This document shows, piece by piece, positions 1 to 6,272 of a stretch of 6,272 nucleotides of DNA (positions within the stretch are counted from its first letter, which is position 1; each line of letters starts with the position of its first letter). A program made the translations under genes and the position numbers. Source of the DNA: HGM05232 sp036661515 (GTDB lineage Bacteria; Bacteroidota; Bacteroidia; Bacteroidales; Muribaculaceae); assembly GCA_036661515.1 (NCBI GenBank), contig JAVWYO010000111.1:1-6272 (forward strand). Direction: 5' to 3'. The notes below the pieces were generated by a model, which was given only the letters and a program-made list of their open reading frames with translations, was not told where the DNA came from and did not search any database.

Positions 1-581
1 GGTATTTTGCTATGGGTAAAGCGAGCAAGGCGTTGCTAATATGCTCAGAGCATAACACTTATTATAGCAATGAATCGGACACTAAATGTGGACATTTGTG
101 GGGTGATGGAGCAGTGGCTTATTTCTTGTCGAAAGATAAGATTAGTGAAAATGATATGGAGCTAAAGACAATATATACATGTGGACTTGGGCAGGTTGGA
201 AAAGGACCCGATGGAGTGTGTCTTCGTCCTCACGAAGATGGCATTACAATGCCTGATGGGCGCGATGTATTTATGAATGCTTGTAACTATATGATAACTG
301 GTCTTGAACACATCACGGCTCCAGAGTCAATGTCAATTACTGACCTTGATTATATAATATGTCATCAAGCAAATATGAGGATAGTGAAGAATGTTGCACG
401 ACAATTGAAAATGGCTGAAAATCGTTTTCTAAACAACATTGTGGAGCTTGGCAATACTGGCTCGGCGAGTGCTCCACTTGTGCTTGCTCAGAATATTGAT
501 AAATTGGAGAAAGGGACTAAGATAGGGTTAACCGTCTTTGGCGGTGGGTATTCTTGTGGTGCTTTTCTTGTAATACGATAG
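1..581 (+). CDS. 3-oxoacyl-ACP synthase III (FabH-like), C-terminal part, cut by the left window edge
   Basis: A ketosynthase of the thiolase superfamily. KAS III enzymes condense an acyl-CoA starter with malonyl-ACP in the cytoplasm to begin fatty-acid or related acyl-chain synthesis. The frame is open to the window edge: codons for Y-F-A precede the Met at 12, so that Met is probably internal. About 192 residues are visible, against roughly 320-350 for the family. Numbering from the Met at 12, WGDGAVAYF (30-38) matches the FabH GDGA segment, ICHQANMRI (116-124) carries the catalytic His118, and GNTGSASAPL (147-156) carries the catalytic Asn148. The C-terminus FGGGYSCGAFLV is the usual Gly-rich end. 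The nucleophilic Cys lies in the missing N-terminal half and cannot be checked. The gene ends 27 bp before fabG on the same strand with no terminator between, which suggests co-transcription. Family assignment is firm. Whether this is the housekeeping FabH or a paralogue with another starter is open, so no symbol is given. Confidence 0.9.
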   Translation, partial: YFAMGKASKALLICSEHNTYYSNESDTKCGHLWGDGAVAYFLSKDKISENDMELKTIYTCGLGQVGKGPDGVCLRPHEDGITMPDGRDVFMNACNYMITGLEHITAPESMSITDLDYIICHQANMRIVKNVARQLKMAENRFLNNIVELGNTGSASAPLVLAQNIDKLEKGTKIGLTVFGGGYSCGAFLVIR

Positions 582-608
582 AAACTTTTATTTAAACTTT
601 ATATTATA

Positions 609-1355
609 ATGAACTTACTTGAAGGAAAAGTAGCTCTTATCACAGGAGCTGCACGTGGAATTGGTAAAGCAATTGCACTAAAATTTGCACAAGAGGGTGC
701 AAGTATTGCGTTTACCGACCTCGTCATAGATGAAAACGGTAAAAATACCGAAGAAGAGATAATGGCTTATGGCGTTAAGGCTAAAGGATATGCGTCTAAT
801 GCTGCAAACTTTGAGGAAACTCATAAGGTTGTAGAACAAGTTGTTGCAGACTTTGGCCATATTGATATTCTTGTTAATAATGCTGGTATTACAAAAGATG
901 GTCTTATGATGAGAATGACAGAGGGACAATGGGACGCAGTTATAGCTGTTAACTTGAAGTCGGCATTCAATTTTGTTCATGCTATTACGCCAGTGATGAT
1001 GAAACAAAGAGGCGGAAGTATTATCAACATGGCATCGGTTGTAGGTATATCAGGTAATGGTGGACAATGTAATTATTCGGCATCTAAGGCTGGTATGATA
1101 GGTCTTGCAAAGAGTATTGCTAAAGAGATAGGCTCTCGTGGTGTTCGTGCTAATTGTATAGCTCCTGGATTTATTATTACAGATATGACAGCAGCTCTTT
1201 CTGAAGAAGTGCGCAAGCAATGGGCCGAACAGATTCCATTACGTCGAGGAGGCACTCCCGAAGATGTTGCTAATGTAGCAACATTCCTTGCAAGTGACCT
1301 TTCATCGTATGTTACTGGGCAAGTTATACCAGTGTGTGGTGGTATGAATATGTAG
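609..1355 (+). CDS. fabG: 3-oxoacyl-ACP reductase FabG
   Basis: A complete 248-residue short-chain dehydrogenase/reductase, the normal FabG length. FabG reduces 3-oxoacyl-ACP to 3-hydroxyacyl-ACP, usually with NADPH, in each cycle of type II fatty-acid synthesis in the cytoplasm. Visible motifs are the Rossmann cofactor loop TGAARGIG (12-19), NNAG (90-93) followed by the FabG-like ITKDGLMMRM, and a complete catalytic tetrad: Asn115 in AVNLK, Ser143 in MASVVG, and Tyr156 and Lys160 in NYSASK. PGFIITDMT (186-194) and the C-terminal TGQVIPVCGGMNM are also typical of FabG. From memory of the family it closely resembles the housekeeping FabG of Bacteroidales. The ATG at 609 places the cofactor motif at the expected distance. 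It is preceded by A/T-rich DNA without a Shine-Dalgarno site, as is common in Bacteroidetes. The upstream ketosynthase supplies the preceding chemical step, and an intrinsic terminator follows 25 bp after the stop. Confidence 0.95.
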   Translation: MNLLEGKVALITGAARGIGKAIALKFAQEGASIAFTDLVIDENGKNTEEEIMAYGVKAKGYASNAANFEETHKVVEQVVADFGHIDILVNNAGITKDGLMMRMTEGQWDAVIAVNLKSAFNFVHAITPVMMKQRGGSIINMASVVGISGNGGQCNYSASKAGMIGLAKSIAKEIGSRGVRANCIAPGFIITDMTAALSEEVRKQWAEQIPLRRGGTPEDVANVATFLASDLSSYVTGQVIPVCGGMNM

Positions 1356-1380
1356 TATATCTTTGCTTAAGAATAATATA

Positions 1381-1421
1381 GCGAATAGGCTTCTTCATAA
1401 TAGGGGCTTATTCGCTTTTTT
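1381..1421 (+). terminator. Intrinsic (rho-independent) terminator after fabG
   Basis: A 13-bp stem pairs 1381-1393 (GCGAATAGGCTTC) with 1403-1415 (GGGGCTTATTCGC). It includes three G-T wobbles (1388/1408, 1391/1405, 1392/1404) and closes a 9-nt loop. It is followed directly by six Ts (1416-1421), the classic arrangement for factor-independent termination on the + strand. It sits 25 bp after the fabG stop and well before the promoter of the next gene, so it separates the fabG and tamB transcripts. There is no A-tract on the left side, so no sign that it works in both directions. Confidence 0.9.
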
Positions 1422-1463
1422 AGTTATACTTAACTGCATATTACTAAATAGCTTTACGATTAA

Positions 1464-1492
1464 TTGAAATCCGATTATTTTTAATACTTTTG
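1464..1492 (+). promoter_or_regulatory. Bacteroidetes-type promoter for the tamB-like gene
   Basis: The -7 element TACTTTTG at 1485-1492 is an exact match to the Bacteroidetes primary-sigma consensus TAnnTTTG. A TTG at 1464-1466 (in ATTGAAAT) lies 18 bp upstream and fits the weaker -33 TTTG/TTG element. Together with the preceding terminator this makes a coherent start of a new transcription unit. Transcription would begin at roughly 1496-1501 (inferred), leaving only about 6-11 nt before the ATG at 1507. The leader would therefore be nearly absent, with no room for a riboswitch or long regulatory 5' region. Confidence 0.75.
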
Positions 1493-1506
1493 TATAGAAA
1501 TAACAG

Positions 1507-4500
1507 ATGAAAATAGCTTACAAAATAATACGAAGTATTCTTGTAACAGGGATTGTAACTTGCGTTGCTATCTATGTTATGCTTTTTCTTATTCTGTCTA
1601 TTCCTGCAACACAAAATAAGATTCGTGAAATAGGAGAAGTAGAACTTAGTAAACTGCTTCACACAAAAGTCTCTATTGGCTCGATTTCTATTGCTCCATT
1701 TAATCAAGTTGTGTTACGAGATGTCTTTGTACCAGACCAGCAAGGCGATACCCTTTTGGCTGTAAATAAACTTGGTGCTGGGCTTAGTCTTTATAATCTT
1801 GTGGTAAGTCAAAAGATAGTATTTACTTATGCCGAAATTATAGGACTTGATGGTAGGGTTAATAAACCTAACCCCAAAGCACCTACCAACATGCAATTTA
1901 TTATTGATGCGCTATCTCCAAAGAAGAAAAAGACACCGCCAGCAAAGTTTGATATTAAAATATTTAATGTTGTAATTCGCAAGAGTAGTTTGCGATATGA
2001 TGTGCTTTCGGAGGGGTATAGCAAGAATAAATTTGATAAAAATCATATTAGTATTACGAATCTCACTGCCGACATCTCGTTGCCAAAATTAAAGAATGAT
2101 GATTTTGGAATAAAGATAAAGAGGCTATCACTTTATGAGAAATCGGGACTGTTGCTGAAGAAACTCACAGCGAATGCCGTTATAACGAACAAGATGATTG
2201 AAGTTGACAACTTGCAAATAGAGTTGCCACACACCGTTATTGCACCAGAGAAACTCACACTCGAATTTAATAGTTTGAAGACGCTCGGCAAGGAGTTGCC
2301 AACCATTCCATTGAACTTCAATATAGCTAATAGCTATGTCACGCCAAGCGATTTTAGCAACTTTGTGCCCGCTCTTGCTAATCTTGATGATCCATTTCAA
2401 TTTACTATTGCCATGCGCGGGACGATGCAAGAGCTATTTATTTCCACACTTAATGTAGTGAGCCAGAATAAGAGGATTTCAATTGATGCCACTGGCACTA
2501 TATATGATATTGAGAATAAAGAGAAATTGAGATATAATATTCCTCACATTTATGTTAATGCTACGTCTAATGATGTCTTGGATATTGCTTCACGTTTCAC
2601 TAATATTTCGCCAGATGGAGAACGCATTATTACAAATTGTGGAAAAGTGATGTTCGATGGCTCTATAAAAGGCAAATTGAATGAAGTAAATCTAATGTGC
2701 TACCTCGCTACCTCGCTTGGAAAGGTAGACATTAATGGCAATTTTTCTCAGAATAAAGACAAGACCAATAAGCAATTTTCTGGCGATGTGAGTACTCCTA
2801 ATTTGAGCTTGGGTGTGCTTTTAAATAAGCCAGAACTTCTACAAGATGTTGCTTTTGATATAAATCTTATTGCATCACAAAATCGCGGAAAATTGTCGGC
2901 ATCAGTTAATGGCGATATTAAGTACGTTGACTTCAAGGGATATCGCTATAATGATATAATAGCTAATGTTGACTTAGAACAGTCGAAATGCGACGGGTCG
3001 GTGAGCATAAATGACCCAAACATTAGCCTCGAAATTAATGGTGGTGCGATGCTTGATCGACAAAATTCTACTTTTGATCTTTCAATTATAGCCGACCATA
3101 TTAATCTTGCAAATCTCAATATAAACAAGAAGTATCCTGCTCATGATTTATCATTTGTGGTTGATGCGTCATTTAAGGGAAAGAGCCTTCTTGAAAGTGA
3201 CGGCACATTATCGTTATCAGATATTAGATTTGTTGATAGCCACAATAATGGTATAAAAATAGATCATTTTAATGTCGTGGCTCAGCGAGATGTTTTGCCA
3301 CAAACGCTGAATGTAAATTCTGATATATTGAATGGCGATATTACTGGTGAATATAACTTTAAGAGTCTTATACCTGCGGTAAAAGATATTGTTGCTAAGG
3401 CTTTTCCTGCTCTTGTAAATGGTGATAGTGGGACTAAAAATATAGCAAATGGTGCAGATAATAATTTCACATTCAACTTTACGGTTGTTGAAAATAATGA
3501 GCTAACAGAATTTTTTAATGCACCCGTGCGTATTTTATATCCGATTGAATTACAGGGATATGTAAATGGTGCAGAAAGACGACTCAATCTAACACTAAAT
3601 GCTCCGTATATTCAACAAAAAAATAAGCTAATTGAAAATAGTTCGTTGGTGCTAAATATTGATGGAGTTAATGATTTGTGCGACCTAAATGTAACGACGA
3701 TGATTCCTACAAAGAAAGGAAACACTTCGGTAGCACTTAGTGCTGGTGCAGCAAACAATCGTCTTGACACCGACGTTAGTTGGTGGATTGACAATCCTCG
3801 TGATTTTCATGGTGAGGTAAATCTTTCAACTCTCGTGGGACGTGATGTTGCCACTAATGCCCTTAATGCAGCAATTGACATAAATAGCACTGAAATAGCA
3901 TTTAATGACACTGTGTGGACAGTAAATCCCGCAAAAGTAGATATTAATAACGGTCGCATTGAGGTAAATAATTTTGACGTTAGGTGTGGGGAGCAATATT
4001 TAAAAATCAACGGCGTTGCATCGCATGACCCCAGCGACAAACTATTGCTCGAATTGCAAGATGTGAATCTTGATTATGTGTTTGAAACACTTGCCATTGG
4101 CAATGTCACATTTGGAGGACGTGGCACTGGCAAATTTAGTGCGTCGGACATCTTTACCAAAGCACCTAAGTTATCTACACCAAGGCTGCATGTGGTGAAT
4201 TTCTCGTATAATGGTGCAATACTCGGCAATGCCGACATTGAGAGCCACTGGGATATTGACACTAAGGGTATCGCTATAAATGCTGATATAAAACATGCAA
4301 ATGGATATTCATCGACTGTTAATGGCGCAATATATCCGATTGCCGATTCAATATATCTCGACTTTAATGCTCATAAATTAGATGTCCGCTTTCTTAAACC
4401 TTTCTTGGCTAATATCACACCCGATATACAAGGTACTGCATCGGGGCACGCTACACTATTTGGAAGTCTAAAAAATATTGATCTGAAAGGTGATATTCTT

Positions 4501-6042
4501 GCTGAGAATCTTAAAATGAAGATTGGTTTTATAAATGCCACATACACTACAACCGATTCTGTAATACTACGTCCTGGACAGATATTGATAAAAAATATTA
4601 CTCTTAAAGACAAATTTGGAAATACCGCTATATTAAATGGTAACGTTAGACATGCCTATTTTCGAGATGCTAAGTTTGATTTTTCAATAACTCAAGCACA
4701 CAATTTCTTATGTCTTGACATTCCGCAGAGCACAGATTCAAACTGGTATGGCACGATATTTGGAAATGGCTCGACATTTATTACAGGAGAGCCTGGATTG
4801 GTAAACATTGATGTAAATATGGCAACTGCTGCAAATTCTAAGTTCACATTTGTGCTATCTAAAACTCAAGCGGCTAACGACTATAAGTTTATAACATTTA
4901 TTGATAGGAATAAAAAAGAAGAAAAGGCAGATACCGTTCCAGAATTTGTTAGCAAATTTAAAGCTCAACAAATTCAAAAAGAGGGTACCTCATCACGTAT
5001 AAATCTGAATATCCAAGTGGAGGCAACGCCATTGGCGCAAATGACGCTTGTGATGGACCCTGTGAGTGGTGATAAAATAAAGGCTACTGGAAATGGCAAC
5101 TTGCGCCTTAACTATAATTCGGTGGACAACGATATTCGCATGTTTGGTAATTATACTCTTGAAAAAGGGAATTATAATTTCACTTTGCAAGATATTCGCC
5201 TTCGCGACTTCATGATACGGCAAGGGAGCTCTATAAGTTTCCATGGCGATCCTATGGTAGCATCGTTAGATATAGCAGCAATATATGCTGTAAATGCCAG
5301 TCTCACCGATCTCGACGAGTCTTTTGCCCAAGATAAAGACCTCAATCGCACAAACGTTCCTGTTCATGCCGTGCTTAATTTGAAAGGCGACATTACTCAA
5401 CCTGCAATCTCTTTCGACGTTGAGTTGCCAACACTCACGCAAGATGCTTATCGCAAGGTAAAGAGTATTATAAATACAGAAGAGATGATGAATCGTCAAA
5501 TAATATATTTGCTCGCACTCAATCGCTTTTATACCCCTGAATATATGGGTAATACAAATAAAAATAATGAACTCGCATCGGTAGCTTCTTCAACAATATC
5601 ATCGCAACTAAGTAGCATGCTTGGACAGATGAGCGAAAACTGGAGTATATCACCAAACCTTCGCACAAATAAGGGCGATTTCTCTGACGTTGAAGTAGAA
5701 GTGGCTTTATCAAGCCAGTTACTTAATAATAGGTTACTTCTTAATGGCAATTTTGGCTATCGTGATAATTCACTCAACTCTAATAGTACAAATTTTATTG
5801 GTGACTTTGATATAGAATATATTCTTACAAAGTCGGCAAACCTACGTCTAAAGGCGTATAACCATTTTAATGACCAAAACTATTATATCAAGAATGCGCT
5901 CACAACGCAAGGGGTTGGTATTATGGTAAAACATGACTTCGATCGTCTATTTGACTTCCTAAAGAAAAAGCCAAAGAGTTCGTTGCTGATTATACCTCCA
6001 GCTAAGGCTGACACTATTCCTGCTACTGCAAAATCTTACTGA
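1507..6042 (+). CDS. tamB: TamB-like translocation and assembly module protein (AsmA-like/DUF490)
   Basis: A complete 1511-residue protein, within the usual size of Bacteroidetes TamB homologues. TamB-family proteins are anchored in the inner membrane and span the periplasm as a long beta-structured groove. They are linked to insertion of outer-membrane proteins (with TamA, or the lipoprotein TamL in Bacteroidetes) and to phospholipid transport. Residues 9-32 form one hydrophobic segment after a short basic start, a signal anchor. A Lys-rich stretch (139-142, within SPKKKKTPP) precedes FDIKIFNVVIRKSSLRYD. Long repeating beta-strand sequence of AsmA/TamB type follows, with a charged, probably flexible insertion near 1135-1165. 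The TamB domain is clearest from ATGNGNLRL (1193-1201) through RMFGNYTLEKGNY (1211-1223), SFHGDP (1244-1249) and the helix RQIIYLLALNRFYTP (1330-1344). It ends in a barrel-like strand pattern to about 1480 and a short Lys/Pro-rich tail. The ATG at 1507 puts the anchor at the N-terminus. The gene appears monocistronic, and no TamA/TamL gene is visible. Exact cargo is unknown. Confidence 0.9.
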   Translation: MKIAYKIIRSILVTGIVTCVAIYVMLFLILSIPATQNKIREIGEVELSKLLHTKVSIGSISIAPFNQVVLRDVFVPDQQGDTLLAVNKLGAGLSLYNLVVSQKIVFTYAEIIGLDGRVNKPNPKAPTNMQFIIDALSPKKKKTPPAKFDIKIFNVVIRKSSLRYDVLSEGYSKNKFDKNHISITNLTADISLPKLKNDDFGIKIKRLSLYEKSGLLLKKLTANAVITNKMIEVDNLQIELPHTVIAPEKLTLEFNSLKTLGKELPTIPLNFNIANSYVTPSDFSNFVPALANLDDPFQFTIAMRGTMQELFISTLNVVSQNKRISIDATGTIYDIENKEKLRYNIPHIYVNATSNDVLDIASRFTNISPDGERIITNCGKVMFDGSIKGKLNEVNLMCYLATSLGKVDINGNFSQNKDKTNKQFSGDVSTPNLSLGVLLNKPELLQDVAFDINLIASQNRGKLSASVNGDIKYVDFKGYRYNDIIANVDLEQSKCDGSVSINDPNISLEINGGAMLDRQNSTFDLSIIADHINLANLNINKKYPAHDLSFVVDASFKGKSLLESDGTLSLSDIRFVDSHNNGIKIDHFNVVAQRDVLPQTLNVNSDILNGDITGEYNFKSLIPAVKDIVAKAFPALVNGDSGTKNIANGADNNFTFNFTVVENNELTEFFNAPVRILYPIELQGYVNGAERRLNLTLNAPYIQQKNKLIENSSLVLNIDGVNDLCDLNVTTMIPTKKGNTSVALSAGAANNRLDTDVSWWIDNPRDFHGEVNLSTLVGRDVATNALNAAIDINSTEIAFNDTVWTVNPAKVDINNGRIEVNNFDVRCGEQYLKINGVASHDPSDKLLLELQDVNLDYVFETLAIGNVTFGGRGTGKFSASDIFTKAPKLSTPRLHVVNFSYNGAILGNADIESHWDIDTKGIAINADIKHANGYSSTVNGAIYPIADSIYLDFNAHKLDVRFLKPFLANITPDIQGTASGHATLFGSLKNIDLKGDILAENLKMKIGFINATYTTTDSVILRPGQILIKNITLKDKFGNTAILNGNVRHAYFRDAKFDFSITQAHNFLCLDIPQSTDSNWYGTIFGNGSTFITGEPGLVNIDVNMATAANSKFTFVLSKTQAANDYKFITFIDRNKKEEKADTVPEFVSKFKAQQIQKEGTSSRINLNIQVEATPLAQMTLVMDPVSGDKIKATGNGNLRLNYNSVDNDIRMFGNYTLEKGNYNFTLQDIRLRDFMIRQGSSISFHGDPMVASLDIAAIYAVNASLTDLDESFAQDKDLNRTNVPVHAVLNLKGDITQPAISFDVELPTLTQDAYRKVKSIINTEEMMNRQIIYLLALNRFYTPEYMGNTNKNNELASVASSTISSQLSSMLGQMSENWSISPNLRTNKGDFSDVEVEVALSSQLLNNRLLLNGNFGYRDNSLNSNSTNFIGDFDIEYILTKSANLRLKAYNHFNDQNYYIKNALTTQGVGIMVKHDFDRLFDFLKKKPKSSLLIIPPAKADTIPATAKSY

Positions 6043-6060
6043 TTCTTAGGACGTGAGTGG

Positions 6061-6082
6061 AGTGGAACGTCTTCGACGTTCT
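6061..6082. repeat. Hairpin repeat copy 1
   Basis: A 22-nt sequence, identical to 6248-6269 (187-bp offset). GAACGTC (6065-6071) pairs with GACGTTC (6075-6081) around a TTC loop, giving a perfect 7-bp stem that two wobble pairs could extend. No T-tract follows, so it does not look like a standard terminator even though it begins 18 bp after the tamB stop. Confidence 0.85.
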
Positions 6083-6136
6083 GGCTTCGCGATGAAAAAA
6101 TCTGTGTTATCTGTGGGAAAAAGTTTGAGGGCGAGG

Positions 6137-6159
6137 GTGGCGTGCAACGTCTTCGACGT
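6137..6159. repeat. Hairpin repeat copy 2 (diverged)
   Basis: Over 23 nt this matches 6057-6079 with two mismatches (6141 and 6145), an 80-bp offset. The core AACGTCTTCGACGT is intact at 6146-6159. The change after the core (GTA in place of GTT at 6158-6160) shortens the perfect stem to 5 bp (6147-6151 with 6155-6159) around the same TTC loop. Confidence 0.8.
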
Positions 6160-6180
6160 AGGAGCCGACTTGTCAGAGAC

Positions 6181-6226
6181 TTACCCCACAATTGCGTTCG
6201 CTATGCTCACTTCATTATGGGGTTAA
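6181..6226. repeat. Imperfect inverted repeat within the intergenic repeat
   Basis: ACCCCA (6183-6188) pairs with TGGGGT (6218-6223). After one C/A mismatch, AAT (6190-6192) pairs with ATT (6214-6216). On the outer side TT (6181-6182) can pair with AA (6225-6226) if the T at 6224 is bulged. The loop is 21 nt. This could be a structural arm or the remains of mobile-element ends. Confidence 0.65.
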
Positions 6227-6250
6227 ATTTCAGAACTGACGTTCTGAAGT
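6227..6250. repeat. Perfect short hairpin next to repeat copy 3
   Basis: TTCAGAAC (6229-6236) pairs with GTTCTGAA (6241-6248) around a TGAC loop, an 8-bp perfect stem. One wobble (6228/6249) and one A-T pair (6227/6250) can extend it to 10 bp. Its right side contains GACGTTCT (6238-6245), the same word that ends hairpin copies 1 and 3, so it may be a diverged relative of them. Confidence 0.75.
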
Positions 6251-6269
6251 GGAACGTCTTCGACGTTCT
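6248..6269. repeat. Hairpin repeat copy 3, at the right window edge
   Basis: All 22 nt are identical to copy 1 (6061-6082). The same 7-bp stem forms between 6252-6258 and 6262-6268 around a TTC loop. It lies three bases from the window end, so it may be the far boundary of a 187-bp unit or the start of another unit beyond the window. Confidence 0.85.
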
Positions 6270-6272
6270 CGC

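Larger units (their letters stand above)
6043..6272. repeat. Intergenic repeat-rich region, continuing past the right edge
   Basis: No convincing gene is seen here. The segment differs from the coding DNA in being about 49% GC over 6061-6272 (counted by hand). It holds three copies of a hairpin core, two other inverted repeats and two ATCTGTG words nine bases apart (6100-6106 and 6109-6115). This density of self-complementary sequence is typical of dispersed intergenic repeats rather than of a gene. From memory, the ATCTGTGTTATCTGTGG wording is familiar from intergenic repeats in Bacteroidetes, which I cannot confirm here. A 44-codon open frame (6092-6226, starting MKKSVLSVGK) crosses the hairpins and the large inverted repeat and is most likely fortuitous. 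No T-tract terminator for the tamB transcript is seen. The right end of the element lies outside the window. Confidence 0.65.

Noticed and set aside
12..14. ATG as the true start of the ketosynthase gene
   Set aside because: The frame is open to the window edge, and a start here would remove the half of the KAS III fold that carries the catalytic Cys. Truncation by the window is the simpler explanation.
678..1007. 109-codon open frame on the - strand inside fabG
   Set aside because: It lies wholly within a clearly conserved fabG on the opposite strand, and its predicted sequence (Cys, Asn and Ile rich) shows no domain or signal.
1358..1365. TATCTTTG just after the fabG stop, an exact match to the -7 consensus TAnnTTTG
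   Set aside because: There is no TTTG/TTG at the -33 distance, and any transcript would hit the terminator at 1381-1421 within about 50 nt. In AT-rich DNA a single 6-of-8 fixed-base match is expected by chance. A short terminator-derived RNA is conceivable but unsupported.
2128..2430. 100-codon open frame on the - strand inside tamB, with similar frames elsewhere in the gene (for example 3282-3587)
   Set aside because: These lie antisense to a continuous 1511-codon coding region with recognisable TamB features, have no promoter evidence and no recognisable family.
6065..6081. Hairpin as the intrinsic terminator of tamB
   Set aside because: The stem is a good palindrome but is followed by CTGGCTTCGC rather than a T-tract, and the same hairpin recurs twice downstream, which fits a repeat better than a terminator.
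6061..6272. Possible CRISPR array from the repeated 22-nt sequence
   Set aside because: Spacing between copies is unequal (80 and 107 bp), the intervals contain their own inverted repeats, the middle copy is diverged, and no cas gene is present.

Overview
The window looks like ordinary chromosomal DNA from a member of the Bacteroidetes, most likely the order Bacteroidales. The coding DNA is AT-rich (sampled lines are about 32-43% GC). Start codons are preceded by A/T-rich sequence with no Shine-Dalgarno match. The one clear promoter matches the Bacteroidetes -7 box TAnnTTTG, and the large gene is of the long Bacteroidetes TamB type. A genus cannot be assigned from this sequence.

All three genes lie on the + strand. 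At the left edge (1-581) is the C-terminal part of a FabH-like 3-oxoacyl-ACP synthase III, cut by the window boundary. It is followed after 27 bp by a complete FabG 3-oxoacyl-ACP reductase (609-1355). The two enzymes catalyse a condensation and the next reduction in fatty-acid (or related acyl) elongation, and they probably share a transcript. A strong intrinsic terminator (1381-1421) ends that unit. A new promoter (1464-1492) then starts a separate transcript with a very short leader. It encodes a 1511-residue TamB-like protein (1507-6042), which has an N-terminal inner-membrane anchor and a long beta-rich periplasmic body ending in the TamB (DUF490) domain. It is expected to act in outer-membrane protein insertion or lipid transport across the envelope. 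No TamA- or TamL-like partner gene is present in the window.

The last 230 bp (6043-6272) contain no convincing gene but are the least ordinary part of the window. They are richer in GC (about 49% over 6061-6272, by hand count). They carry three copies of a short hairpin-forming sequence with the core AACGTCTTCGACGT, two further inverted repeats, and a 9-nt-phased ATCTGTG doublet. This looks like a dispersed intergenic repeat that continues past the right edge. I see no CRISPR array, tRNA, rRNA, transposase or defence system. The repeat is the only candidate for something poorly described.
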